A DNA stretch of 64,000 nt from NCBI GenBank assembly GCA_004835665.1, contig RBKR01000030.1:1-64000 (forward strand). The letters run 5' to 3'. The notes beneath the pieces are model-generated. The model saw only the letters and a list, made by a program, of their open reading frames with translations, had not been told where the DNA came from and did no database searches. This DNA is from Phoma sp. XZ068. Lineage: Eukaryota; Ascomycota; Dothideomycetes; Pleosporales; Didymellaceae. Below are positions 41,593-54,149 of this stretch, one piece after another (positions within the stretch are counted from its first letter, which is position 1; every line of letters begins with the position of its first letter). A program made the translations under genes and the position numbers.

Positions 41593-42076
41593 TGTTAAGG
41601 TTGTAAACTAAGCAAAGCTTGTAAATACTTCTAGGGTTAGTTTTCTAGGATAAGTACTAGTGCAGGAGGGGGTTAGTATAGATGCCTAGTAAAACACTAT
41701 AATAACTATAGGGTTAATAATAAGTAGTATAGATAGTTAATCTATCTAGCTTAAAAGTTAGGTTAAGTTCTAATAATAAAGTTAATTAATAAGGTTAAAT
41801 ATAATGCTATAAGGGCAGTGTTCCTAATTGCTATATACTAAGAAGTATCCTATATTTCTTATAATATCCTATAAAGTCCTATAGAAGGCCCTGTAGTTTC
41901 TATAAGTAGTTTATAGTTTCTATAGGATATATATATAGTGTCTTATACTATCTTATACTCTTAGTATAGTTTATTTCTATAGGATTATAGGACGTTATAT
42001 AGTCTTCTTAGCCCTGTGCTGTTAATCTATAACTATAACTTTGTTATACTATACCTCTTCCTCTAAGATTATAATA
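41593..42076 (-). repeat. 3' LTR of chromovirus B
   Basis: 484 bp, reading TGTTAAGGTTGTAAAC to GATTATAATA on the plus strand. It is the same length as the other LTR at 47917-48400, with differences almost only of RIP type, such as its TGTTAAGG against TATTAAGG. Confidence 0.92.
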
Positions 42077-42169
42077 CTATCCTCCTCCTTTATTATTTAT
42101 ATCTTTATAAACTAATAAATAGTTTTCTAAAGTACCTAAGCCTAATATATAATAAGAACCTAAATTAAT

Positions 42170-42700
42170 AATATTAGATATCTTACTATAGTTGCCTGTA
42201 AGTACTGCATAAAGAAGAGCTTGCCTTATAAGATATCTTTATTATATAAGAAGTGTAGAAATTATAAATATAATAGAATAAAGAAGTGCAAACCTATAGA
42301 CTTGCCTATTTCTAACTTCTCTAAAATTAATAATAAGATGTTATATCTAGAAGAAATAGAAGATAAGGCTGCTAAAGCTAAGGAAGCTATAATAGCTGCC
42401 TTATAGGCTGCCTATACTAAATTAAATAGGGTATATAAATAAAAGAAATTTCTAAAGTGTTATAAATAATAATAGTTTAACACAAGTGCTTAGTTTGTTA
42501 AGGATATAGAGTACTTAGAGTAATAAGAGTTATTACTTAATAATATTACTGTGCTTAAGAATAGGTTAATACCTAGCTTACTTGTACTAGACTAGGCAAT
42601 GCATCCTCTGCCTCTAGACTTTAATGCTGCTAATACTAGTGTAATAGCTAGTAGCAGTTTATAAGGTTTGTTAATAGTTCCTATATATTCTCTAAGTTAG
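42170..42700 (+). pseudogene. Antisense cysteine-rich / coiled-coil frame inside chromovirus B
   Basis: On the strand opposite to pol, between the chromodomain and the 3' LTR, a frame reads CKYCIKKSLPYKISLLYKKC and RNYKYNRIKKCKP, then a helical YLEEIEDKAAKAKEAIIAAL. After a RIP-type stop it continues AAYTKLNRVYK and DIEYLE. Restoring Tyr-to-Cys only in the mind gives evenly spaced CxxC pairs, like a fungal zinc-cluster or cysteine-knuckle protein. There is no ATG at the front. It could be an accessory gene of the retrotransposon or a captured host gene. Confidence 0.45.
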
Positions 42701-45700
42701 AGTATTCTAACTACTTAACTAGATATTTGTCCTTATATCCTTTCTTTTAATATTATATTATTTTTTTAACTTTCTACTTGGTTTCCTCTTTAACCTAGTA
42801 GTAGAAGTCTTTCTAGATTAGTATATTAGGGTCTGCTAGTTCTAATAGTAATATATAAAATATAAGGTATATCTTAGTATCCTGTAGTAGTTTAAGTTAA
42901 TAGTTTATAGGGCTAATTTGCCTAGAAATAAAAAATAGTCTAACCTTAATATAATCTAGTTTTTTTATTAGTCTTTGTGTTTATAAGTTTTTTATAAAGA
43001 GATAGACTTTATCTCTCTCTTTTAGCTAAGGTGCTGTTTTTCTTTTCTAATTAATATAAGAGATTGCTTATTGCTAAGCTTTGTTAATATTTTTAAGTAA
43101 TTTCTAATATACTTTCTTTAGTCTTTATACTAAGGTTATTACTAAATCTGTTTAGATATTACTATTAAGAGATCTTATAAAGAGATTTAGATATCTTTTA
43201 TAATTTATAAAGAACAGCGTTGTGCCTGTTGCTTCTAATAATTTGTTATTATATATAATTTATGCTATAGGTAATAGTAAAACCTAGTTATCTTGCTCTT
43301 AGTTACTATATATTCTTAAGTATGTTTCTATAGTCTAATTTATTCTTTCTATTTATCTATCTGTCTGCAGATAGTATATAGTTAATAGCTTTTTCTTAGT
43401 GCTAATAGCTGCTATAAGTGTAGTCTAATAATTTAATATAAAGAGCTTATCTCTATTACTAATAATTAATTCTAGTATACTGTAGTAATAGATAATCCTA
43501 TTTAGAAATACTTATATAAGCTGCTCTGCAGTGTAACTATATTAAAATAGTATTATTTTTGCTACTTTAGTAAACCTATCTACTATAATAAAGATTAAGT
43601 TATAGGAGTATTCTATAACAGGGTCCTTGGAGATTAGTAGTTATATAATAAAATCTATTATAATATTTATCTATAGTGCTATTAGTAGCTCTATTACTTA
43701 TATTTCTCTATACTTTGCATATATACTGTGCTTGTTTTATTAATAATTAATACAGTTCTTAATAAACTTAGTAACCTTGTCCTTTATATAGCTAAACTTA
43801 TAGTATTATTTAATAAGTTCTATTATTTGTATTATACTAGGGTGTCTATAAAGTAGGTTATTATAATAATAGCTTATAATTTTATTTTCTAATTCCTCTA
43901 GTACCTTTGTAGGTATGCGTTGTTCCTACTAAACTTATATTATATTATTAAGCTACTAAGATAGTTCTAGTAACCTATTTCTATTAACTCTAAGTATAGT
44001 AAACTAATTAATAGTTTTTTCTCTAGCTAGATTGTATTGTCTGCTAAGTATATTAGCTCTGCTATTGTTTTTTTCTAGGGTATATAGTATCTTAAACTTA
44101 TACTATTCTAACAGCTTAGACTAGTATACTTATTATTAGTTAAGTGTCTTAGTAGTAGTAAAATGTACTAGGTTCTTATAGTTAGTGTAAATAGTAAGTT
44201 CTAAGCAACTTTCTGCGTATATTCTCTAATATTCTAGGGCTAATATAATAGCTAGTAATTCTTTATTATATATATTATATTGTTCTTCTAGTTCTAAGAA
44301 CTTTCTTAAGTAGTAGGTAATTAGGTGCTATTGTCTGTCTTGTTCTTGTATAGTATAAGCTCCTAATACTAAATCTAAAGTATCTATCTTAATTTAAAGT
44401 AGCTTCCTATTTTTAAATATAATTATTATAGGTAGCTTAATATAGGACTGTTTAAGTAACTAGAAAGCATCCTCTTATACTTGTTCTTATTTAAATAGTA
44501 TATCCTTCTATATAAGCTTTATAAGCAGCAAGGCCTTAAGTAAATAGTCCTTAATAAAGTGTTAGTTAAAATTAATAAATTCTAGAAATTTCTAAATTTC
44601 TCTAAGGGAGGTAGGGGTTAGCTAATCTTTTATAACCTAAATCTTTATTTTACTTATCTTAACTTTATATCTTCCTATAATATAGCTAAGGAATTCTACT
44701 TCTTCCTTATACTATTTATATTTCTTAGGTTTAAGTTAAAGATCTGCCTTTCTAAGGTATTCTAACACTTCTCTAATATAGTAAATGTATTCTTCTAGTA
44801 TTACTAAATATACTAGGATATTATTAAGGTATGCTACTACTATAATGTCTAAGTATGCTCTTAATATATTATTAATAAGGGCTTAATATATAGCTAGTGC
44901 ATTAGTAAGCCTAAATAGTATTACTAAATACTTAAAATAACTATAGCATGTTCTAAACGCAGTCTTCTATTCTTTGCCTTCCTTTATATATATAAGGTTA
45001 TATACTCTATATAGATTAAGTGCAGTAAAGTATTGTGCTCTAGATAACTAATCTTATAATTCCTTAATATTTAGTAATAGGTATTAATTCTTAATTATAA
45101 TATTGTTAAGTTTCTAGTAGTTAATATATATTTATAATTTGCTATCTTTCTTTAGTACAAAGAGGACTAGGAATCCTGCTAGTAATTCTAATTCTTATAT
45201 AAATTCTTTCTTAAGGTTCTTATTAATATATTCCTTAAGTATACTAAGTTCTTTCTTAGATATTCTGTATATAGGCCTAAAAGGCAGTTCCTTTCCTTCC
45301 TAGAGCTTAATCTTATAATTCTAGGGTTTATACTATAGTAATGCCTTTATAGTTTTCTTATTATAAAAGAGTTCTATATAACTCTTATATTTATCTAGGA
45401 TATTAGGAGGTGTACTGTCTTTCTCTTTAACTATTACTTTATAACTAGTAGAGCGTTCTGCGTCTGTATAGTTAAATACTCTATCTTAGCGTGTCTTATA
45501 TATTAAAGAGATATTATTAATCTCTTTCTTATCTACTAGTTGTATTGTAAACTATATAGGCTGTAATATAGTAGTGCTATATTTATATTAACTTAATAAA
45601 AGCTATTAATTCTTCTAATTAATATCTAGATTATACTTTCTTAACTATAGAAGTCCTAATATAATATTATAAGTAGCTATCTTAAAAGTGTCTAGGGTTA

Positions 45701-47850
45701 TTTTCTTATAGTGTCTATAGATCTAGAGGGGTACTATAGTTACTTTATATATAATCTTAGATTCTTTAGGTATTAGTTCTCTATTAGCTACTCTAAGTAG
45801 GTAAGGTATTGTCTTCTAAGTAGAGTATAGTCTAGCTAGCTATACTGCTTATAAAGAGATATAATTAAACTGTACTCTAGAGTTTAAGAGTGCCTTTATC
45901 TATCTTCTATTTACCTTAATAGGTAACTTAATTAGTTAGTAATTACTTTTAATACTATTAATAGATTAATCTCTAGTGCCTGCTAGCACTACCCTAAAAA
46001 AGGATTCTCTTGTCTAAAGCTATTGCTTTACTTCTTTCTTTTATAGGTCTTATAGTAGAGATTAAGGTAGGTCTACTAATACTAATTAAAGTATTACTTA
46101 TTTACTACTAATCCTTATTATCTGTACTTGGACTTATTCTAGCTAGGAAAGTATTAGTTATTATATTTGTCTATTAGGTGTAGTATACAGTAGTCCTCCT
46201 TATAATCTTCCTATTATAGCTTGCATAGACGTCTCTTTAGAAACTATCTTAAATTAAGCTTCTCTAAGTAATGCGTCTAGTAACTATTATAGTAGTATAC
46301 TATCTATAATAGTGCTCTATAGTGTAGGTTTCTTAGGTCTAGGCTATAATTAGGTTCTAGGTAATTGTTATCCTAGTTCTAATATACTTCTAGTTAATAA
46401 TATTGTTAGTATTCTTTATATAACTTGTTGTACTAATTTTCTTTATTATTGTCTACCTTAATAGAGGGGATAATTAGGTCTTAATATAGCTTAGTGTAGG
46501 CCTTATTATTAGCTTTCTTAACTTTATATTGCTTATATTCTTAATAATATATGTTGTATTGCGCCCTATATTATATAGTAGTAGAACATGCTAATTTATC
46601 TTAATCCTTATTATCCTCTAGGTATTGTCTAGGTAGTTATAGTGTGTTATTCTTAGTATTAGGTGTTTAGGTTGCTCTAGGTCTATAGTATAGGGTTATA
46701 GCTATACTAGAGGCTCCTAGAAGTTTAAGGTATTCCTCTCTTAATATTTATATAATTATAGTTTTATAGCTGTAAGGGTGTTTATATACCTATAACCTCT
46801 TAGGTGCTAGTTTACATATAATTTCTAGTTTAGCATCTTTATTATATTCTAACTCTAGATCTTCTATAAGTTGTCTAATTCTATTAGTAAGAATCTTCTA
46901 TTTATTACTAGTATCTTTGCTGTCTAGCCTGCTAGCTAATATATTAATCTGTTAGAATACTTTATTCTAGTAATAGTCTCTAGTAAAGTAGCCTAGTTTA
47001 CTATAGTTATAACAGGTCTAATCCTTATTACTCTTATTATTATTATATCCCTTCTTCTTATTCTATTATAGTTTTATAGTTATTAGTTCTTTATTAATAT
47101 TAGATAGGTCTATTGCCTTAGGTCTATAGTACTTACTCTAAGTGTTACTATAAGTATAGTAACCTGTATTAGGTTAATAGTTGTTTCTATAGTTACTATA
47201 ATAAGTATAGTTGTTCTATTAGTTATATTATAGTTAAGATAGCTAGCCTATAGCTTAAGTATATAGATTGTTATATAGCTCTTGTTAGAGCTTGTGTAGT
47301 TTAATATTAAGGTTAATTACTATATTAATAAGATTGTTTAAGGTTTCTGTGCTTATGCTAGTGTATATTAGTTCTTTCTTTACCTTAGGCTTAAGTTCTT
47401 AATAAAATATTATAGTTAATATAGTATTATCCTAGTCTATATTAGCTATAAGTTGCTAGAACTTAGTAGTATAATTAGTAGCAGACTAGGTCTAATAAAT
47501 ATGTTAGATGTCTTGTCTAGTAATAGTAGGTTTATTTAAGACTCTAAAGATTAGGCAGATCTTATCTTTAAAGGTATTAAAGTCTTCTATCTATATATTA
47601 ACCTTATTAGGGGTGTTATTCTTACTATAGAGTTAAATAAAAGGTTTAATCTAAGTAAACGCTTTTCTATATATATAGCTTGCTACTAAGGTAACCCTCT
47701 TCTTAGCCTCTACTTTATCTTCTTAGAATATAAAGAATAGGTCTTATTATATTAACTAGTTATCTAGCTTGCTGCAGTCTCCCTTGTAGAGATTAGGTTA
47801 CTTAATATTAATAGTATTAGTAGTAATAGTTTCTTCTATTATATTAATGT
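42665..47850 (-). pseudogene. Chromovirus B gag-pol with chromodomain
   Basis: The polyprotein order is gag, CCHC knuckle, protease (not resolved), reverse transcriptase, RNase H, integrase, chromodomain, as in chromoviruses. Readable landmarks are FNTFKDKICLIFRVLN-type gag near 47550, GHFTRD changed to GYFTRD near 47010, FRLTNAPAIYQALINNILRA with YLNNILVY near 44830-44900, DRFTK near 43580 and YKDKYLVK near 42780. Many Trp and Gln codons are stops and catalytic Asp codons are Asn, so the product cannot be active. Confidence 0.85.
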
Positions 47851-47916
47851 TAGAGCGTAAGCTAGTAGGAGTAACTCTAGTTCCTAAAGTAGTACTTATC
47901 TTAGGGGTGTTTAAAA

Positions 47917-48400
47917 TATTAAGGTTATAAACTAAGTAAAGCTTATAAATACTTCTAGGGTTAGTTTTCTAGGATAAGTGCTAGTATAGAAGGGGGTTAG
48001 TATAGATGCCTAGTAAAATACTGTAATAACTATAGGGTTAATAATAAGTAGTATAGATAGTTAATCTATCTAGCTTAAAAGTTAGGTTAAGTTCTAATAA
48101 TAAAGTTAATTAATAAGGTTAAATATAATACTATAAGAGTAGTGTTCTTAATTGCTATATACTAAGGAGTGTCCTATATTTCTTATAATATCCTATAAAG
48201 TTCTATAGGAGGCCCTGTAGTTTCTATAAGTAGTTTATAGTTTCTATAAGATATATATATAGTGTTTTATACTATCTTATACTCTTAGTGTAGTTTGTTT
48301 CTATAGGATTATAGGACATTATATAGTCTTCTTAGCCCTGCGCTGTTAATCTATAACTATAACTTTATTATACTGTGCCTCTTCCTCTAAGATTATAATA
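47917..48400 (-). repeat. 5' LTR of chromovirus B
   Basis: 484 bp, same length as the partner LTR at 41593-42076, followed by the GATAT target duplication. The terminal TG has become TA at 47917-47918, a RIP-type change. Confidence 0.92.
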
Positions 48401-48523
48401 GATATAGATACTTTTAAGTAGTAGAGGATATAATAATATAATAGAAACTAAGTAGTAGCAGGGCTATACTTATAAAGAATAGCTAATAAAACTTAAGGTA
48501 AGTTCTAGAAGAAGAGAGGATAG

Positions 48524-49068
48524 TATTATAATTTACTTATAACTAGCTAACTAAAATACTAATAGCCTTAGGTACTAATAGCTTTAATATAATAATTATA
48601 TAGGGCTTCCTATATAGTATAGTTATAGTATAGTTTTATTATAAGTTATATAATAAGCTTACTTTCTAGTAAGTAAGCTAGGTAGACTATATATAAGGGC
48701 TTATATAGCTTATATTAAGCTTAGTAATCTTAGCTTATGCAGCTTATAGTAAGCTAGGTAAGCTACTATAATTATTATAGTATATAGTATATAGAAATAT
48801 AACTCTTATAGTTTATATTTAACCTAATTAATATACTTTATTATTAGAATCTCTACCTATATATTAAGATAGATAGATTAACTATCTATACTCCTTACTA
48901 TAACCCTACTCTTAAGATAAATAGTCTACTCTATACTACTTATTATTACCTATAGTTACTATAGTGTTTTACTATATATCTATACCCTCTATAATCTACT
49001 ATATATCTATTTATTCTAGAGAACTAACCTTAGAAGTATTTATAAGCTTTGCTTAGAATATAACCTTT
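48524..49068 (+). repeat. 3' LTR of chromovirus A
   Basis: A polypurine tract, AGAAGAAGAGAGGATAG, at 48507-48523 leads into TATTATAAT, the same junction as in chromovirus B (GGAGGAGGATAG then TATTATAAT). The last 300 bp (48764-49068) align with the reverse complement of the chromovirus B LTR, ending AAGCTTTGCTTAGAATATAACC. Orientation is plus, matching chromovirus A. The first part is more diverged. Confidence 0.65.
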
Positions 49069-49576
49069 ATATATAGTAGGCTTAGTTTATAATATAGAGT
49101 ATAGTATAAGTAAAAAATCTATAGTATATTAAGATCTATATAATAATATAGTAATTCTAAAGTAAGTAATCTTTAGATATAGTAGGCTTATTATAGATAG
49201 TATAAGTTTTTTAAGTATAAAGTAAAGGTAGTATAAATATTATAGCTATTTTTAAAATATTATAGTATTATTAAAGTTATTAGAGTTATTAAGGTTATAA
49301 GCTAAATATTAAATTATTTTTCTAGTACTTTAATTTCTATATAAGAATTATATAAGGATTACTTATAATATAGAAAGTAAGTACTCTAAAAAGTACTAAT
49401 AAAAATTATTTTAAATTTATAGGTACTTTTTAATATATATATTATTTTAGCTCTATAGATATAATTTTTATTCTAGTTATACTATTACCTATAGTACTAT
49501 ACTATAATTATATACTTTTAGTACTAAAAATATTTTTTCTAATATTATTAGATTAACTCTAGTTACTTATTTATAT
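49069..49576. repeat. RIP-degraded DNA between retroelements
   Basis: 500 bp of TpA-rich DNA with no readable feature between the chromovirus A LTR and the large gypsy element. Confidence 0.6.
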
Positions 49577-49843
49577 TATACTAGTAATAGAGAAGTATAC
49601 CTAGTATAGTTACTTATTAAACCTAGCAGCACTAAGTAGAATAGAAGAGTTAGAATAGTTAAGAATCTATTATAGCAAGATAGTAGTAAATAATAGTTAT
49701 TATAATATTAATTTATATTATATATTGTCTATCTTTCTATTACTTAAGAACTACTAATCTAATACTAACTAGACTACTAATTTAAGCTAGTTACTAAGCA
49801 CTTCTAGTACCTACTATAGTAGCTACCTTATACTCTAGTATAA
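49577..49843 (-). repeat. 3' LTR of large gypsy element
   Basis: 267 bp beginning TATACTAGTAATAGAGAAG and ending ACTCTAGTATAA. It matches 60652-60918 at all but about eight to ten visible positions, mostly C/T or G/A, with no indel. Confidence 0.88.
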
Positions 49844-52800
49844 ACTTCCTATCTCTAAGAGCTTAGCCCTATTAAGTACTACCTTTAAAGTTATACTCTT
49901 CTTATAGTGCCTATTTATATAAGGAAACTCTAAATATCTTTCTTTATAGAGTCTATACTACTTTAGTAAGTAAAGTATTAATAAGGTCTACTCTTAGAAT
50001 AAGAGTTACCTAGATTAGGTATTTCTAAAGCTTATAGTAACTAAGTCCTAATATACCTATATTCTACCTCTTCTATTATTATATAGATAAGAATAGTTAG
50101 TATATCCTTCTAGGTCTAGGAATAGCCTATAAATATCTAAGTTATACTATCTATTTATTTATACTATCTATCCTATATATTATAGAATTTATTATTAATA
50201 GGGTAGTTACTCTTAGTTATAATAAATAAGTAATAGGGTATACCTAACTCCTTATCTACTATATACACTACTTCCTCTATATTTATTATCTATACCTAGT
50301 AGTCCTTAACTATTATAATATTAGCTATATAAGTCTCTCTAAGGTACTTATTTAATTATTAAAAGTCTATCTTATTTAGTATTAGGTTAATTTCTCCTAT
50401 AACTATAGGTAAATTATATAGTTCTTAGTAGTAGATAGTATAAGATATTATAGATTTAAAGACTAGTATAATATTAGCTAGAAAATAGAATAGTACTCCT
50501 TTAAACTTATTTCTATAGCTAGAGAGTAATATAAGAGTACTCTAAAGTTGCTAGTATACTACTATAAGCTATAAGTAAGATCCTATATTAAGGTTCTCTA
50601 TTATCTCTCTATCTTTACTAATAAGTATAAACTATAGTAGAATAGTTTTTCTAGTCTTAGTTACTAGCCCTATTAATCTATAGAGTAATAGAAGGTATAA
50701 GATATAAATATCTCTATATTTATAGATATACTACTTTTACTTAATATCTAATTATTTAGTAATCTCTAGAGGAAAGTCTTGCTTATTATTCTACCCCTTA
50801 ATATACCTATTTTATTAAGTAATACTCTTTTTAGTATACTACTCTAGGTATTCTTTAACCTTAGTATAGATCCTAGCTAGAGCCTTAGTATAATTCTCTT
50901 TATCCTTATTATTAAATAATATAGATCTCTAGATTATATTTGCCCTCTTACTGCTTATAATAGTATCTATTAGGTTATAGTTAATATACCTAAAAGTAGT
51001 AGTGTTACCTACTTTAGTATACTTAGTATAGTATAAGTAAGAGATAAAGTTTATTTCTTATTAAATTATAGTATAGTAGAGCTAGTATATTAAGTTACTA
51101 TAGATAAGTTACTAAATAAGGGAGTAGTATATTATCCTATACTATCTTAAATTACTCTTACTATAAATCTTCTAGGTATAGTAATTATATATATTAAAGC
51201 TTATATTAATTATATTTATAAGTTCCTAGTCCTTAAAGAGGTTATTAAAGATATATAAGATTATAGTTCTTTCTATTTTAAACTAATTAATAGCTTTTCT
51301 AAAGTTAAACTATAGATAATAATTAATAAGTATATTCTAGTTAATGCTTAGTATAGGGGGGCATAGTTAGTATTAGTAGAATTAGAAATTATCTATAATA
51401 TTATAGGCCTAAAGGTATTCCTAAAACAAGATATAAGTTACTAGGTTCTAATACTAGCTAGCCTATTTATCTAGATAGTTATAGTAAAGTATAAGGATCT
51501 TAATTATAGTCTTAGAGTTTATAGTCCTAATAAGCAGTCTAACTCTACCTACTATAAATTAAAGATAGATAAAGTAGACCTTTAAAAAGACTAGTATAAA
51601 AACTATCTACTTGTTACTACCTACTATAACTACTATAAGTTAGATTTTCTTATAATACTATTAAACCTAATATTCTATTAGGTTTATATATTTATTATTA
51701 GTTATAGGTCCTTAAATAGCTTTATTATAGTAGCTAATAAGAGAGGAAGATAAGTCTTTATATTAATATTATTAGTTACTTATAATCTCTAAGAGGGTCT
51801 CCCTACTAATTAAGTCTACCTCTTATTTTTTAGCTATATCCCCTCCTTATAGCTTATAGTTATCTATATATAGTTCTCTACTAGAGTAGTTAGGCAAGTT
51901 ATCTAAGATAGAAAAAGCTTAAATCTCTTTAGATATAAGATAGCTCTATAACACTATTTTATTAATAATATTCTATTAATCTACTCTAAATTATACTCTA
52001 GTAGTCTATAGGTTATTAAGGTCTACTATATCTATTAATATAAGCTAAGAGTATAACTAACCTTTACCTAACTATATATCTTATATAAAGGTATTACTTA
52101 CTATACTACTAATTAACTCTTCTTATTAATAGCGCTAGGTCTTGTTTAGAGTTAAAGTGTTTCTAGATAGAAAGTAGCTATAGGTTAAGCCTTAGTAAGT
52201 ATCTTCTTCTACCTAAGCAAGAAGCTAAGCTTATATTAAAGATAGTATTAGAGTAATAGTCTTAAGCTATCTTTAGATATTAGTATTAACAGGCTTTAGT
52301 ATAATCTATCTACTTAGCTTAGCTATTCTATTATCTACTAGCTACTAGTCTATAATATAGTTAGTAATAATAAAACTAGTAGGCTAGTTATTTAAAAAGT
52401 AATTTAGTACTAGATCTTTAAGCTAGGCTTAGATAGTATTAATCTAGAAGCTCTACTCTATATTATTAGTAGTTAGTCTTTAAAGCTATATCTACTCTTT
52501 CTCTAACTTACTAAAGTTTTTATAGCTCTTATATTTTTTAAGCTAAGTTCCCTTAGGCTTATATATATTATTTTTAATAAAGACCTATATAGTTACTTTA
52601 AGATTCTTAATTACTTTATAAGTGTTATACTAGTTAGATAATATAATAAACTTACTCTTAGATTATTATTTATTAAGAAGGTATTAATAGATAGTAGAAT
52701 TAATAAATTGCGCTAGTAAAGAAGGCTTAATTTAATTTAAGCAGAACTAGATATTAGTTAGGCCTTACTATTTAACTAATATTAAATAGCTATATAGTAT

Positions 52801-53510
52801 AATAATATCTAATAGAATATATACTCTCTCTAGGTTATCTTAGATATTATAAAGTGCCTAGAAAGCTTTATCTATCTACTTCTAGCTATAGTTAATTATA
52901 ACTTCTACTATAGAGAAGCATGCTTTAAAGTTTTTTATACTTCTATATTAGGTAACTAGCTTAGAAGAGTTACTTACTATTATAGCTATAAAGTATATAA
53001 TAGATACTACTTTATTAAATTCTATAATAGCTATAAAAGTCTAAAACTCTAAAAGGTCTTAGTAATCTAGCAGGTTACCTTATATAATATATAATATAAA
53101 CTAAGTAACTATAGTATCTTATAAGTATAGTATAGAGTTAGAACTAATACTAGTAATATTAGCTCTACTAATAGCTTTCTTAATTTCTAGCTATAAGAAA
53201 TATACTTTACTAGATTAGCTAGAAGGTAGGCACAGTATAATACTTAAGAAGTCTAATAATATTATTACTTACCTAGTATTTATTCTAAAGTACTTAATAT
53301 ACTAAGTTACTTAAATATTTAAGTTATTAAGTTAACTAGTAATTAGAAAAGAAAGTTAGAGTATAGAGTTTATTAAGTATATATTAAGGTAGAGTACTAG
53401 GTAGCTGCACGCTCCTTTACTACCTACTTATATTTTTACTACTTTTTTTAACTTTTACTTTATACCTCTATTATTACTAGCCTTTAGTAGGTCTAAAATA
53501 TTAGTAGAGT

Positions 53511-53559
53511 TAGCTAATTAGTAGTTACTAGGTAAGACCTAGTAACTTCTAATTAGCTA
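53511..53559. repeat. 49-bp near-perfect palindrome, copy 1
   Basis: TAGCTAATTAGTAGTTACTA, then GGTAAGACC, then the inverted arm TAGTAACTTCTAATTAGCTA. A second palindrome with the same core lies at 57880-57930. Both are inside the large gypsy element and bracket its pol region. Confidence 0.75.
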
Positions 53560-54149
53560 GATTTATTTTTAAGTAAGTGCTAGTATAGACTAGTATAATA
53601 TAATACTAATATTAAGTTTAACTCCCTCCTCTATATAAGAGTCTATCCTAGGCTTATAGTTATAATAAGGAGTTAAAAATATCTATATTATAGTATTTAT
53701 AGAGGTTATATTCTTTCTATATAAGTAACTAGGGTTTAATATATAGAATAGCAGCCCTTAAATCTACTAGCTTTTTATCCTAGGTTAGACCTATAATTTA
53801 TTTAGGCTATATCTTTAGTAGACCTTAATACTCTATATTAATATTATCTCTTATTTATTAGATAAATAGCTTTAGTCTCTATCTAGGCACTATATAGAGT
53901 ATTTTTATACTATTAAGGTCTTCTAATATATATATACCCTATAGAGTAGATATTCTATATAGAGAGACTTTATATAGGCTAAGCTACCTTTTTAAGAGCT
54001 TCTAAGCTCTTAATATATTAATATCTTTTATTAAGTTCTATAGCAGGACTAGATTATCTAGTATAAACTTTCTATTTTAGATCTCTTTATAGTTATTCTA
54101 GTATTCCTTCTTACTAAGCTAGAGATACTTAGTCTAGAATATTAAGTCC

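Larger units (their letters stand above)
41593..48400 (-). mobile_element. Chromovirus B (Ty3/gypsy), full-length, moderately RIP-mutated
   Basis: A 6808-bp element with two 484-bp LTRs and a 5-bp target duplication GATAT (41588-41592 and 48401-48405). Coding is on the minus strand. Gag lies at about 47850-46800 with a damaged CCHC knuckle near 47010 (Cys and His turned to Tyr). Reverse transcriptase lies at about 45100-44640, its active site reading YLNNILVY instead of YLDD near 44820. Integrase is at about 43750-43300 and the chromodomain near 42790-42665. A polypurine tract, AAAGGAGGAGGATAG, abuts the 3' LTR at 42077-42091. More CA and TG survive than in chromovirus A, so it is younger or less mutated. 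It inserted into the region downstream of the chromodomain of chromovirus A. Confidence 0.9.
35190..49068 (+). mobile_element. Chromovirus A (Ty3/gypsy), plus-strand RIP relic with three nested insertions
   Basis: The coding order is readable despite stops: reverse transcriptase pieces at 35220-35718, RNase H at 37583-37930, integrase at 39900-40750, chromodomain near 41020-41120, then a 3' LTR at 48524-49068. It is split by the family 1 transposon (35719-37580), the family 2 transposon (37933-39781) and chromovirus B (41593-48400). The reverse transcriptase lacks its middle: the frame passes from an NKNFKKRFI-like start straight to the KKVEFLSYII region, implying a deletion. The 5' LTR and gag were not found. 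The chromodomain assigns it to chromoviruses, whose chromodomain guides integration to heterochromatin. Heavily RIP-mutated and dead. Confidence 0.8.
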
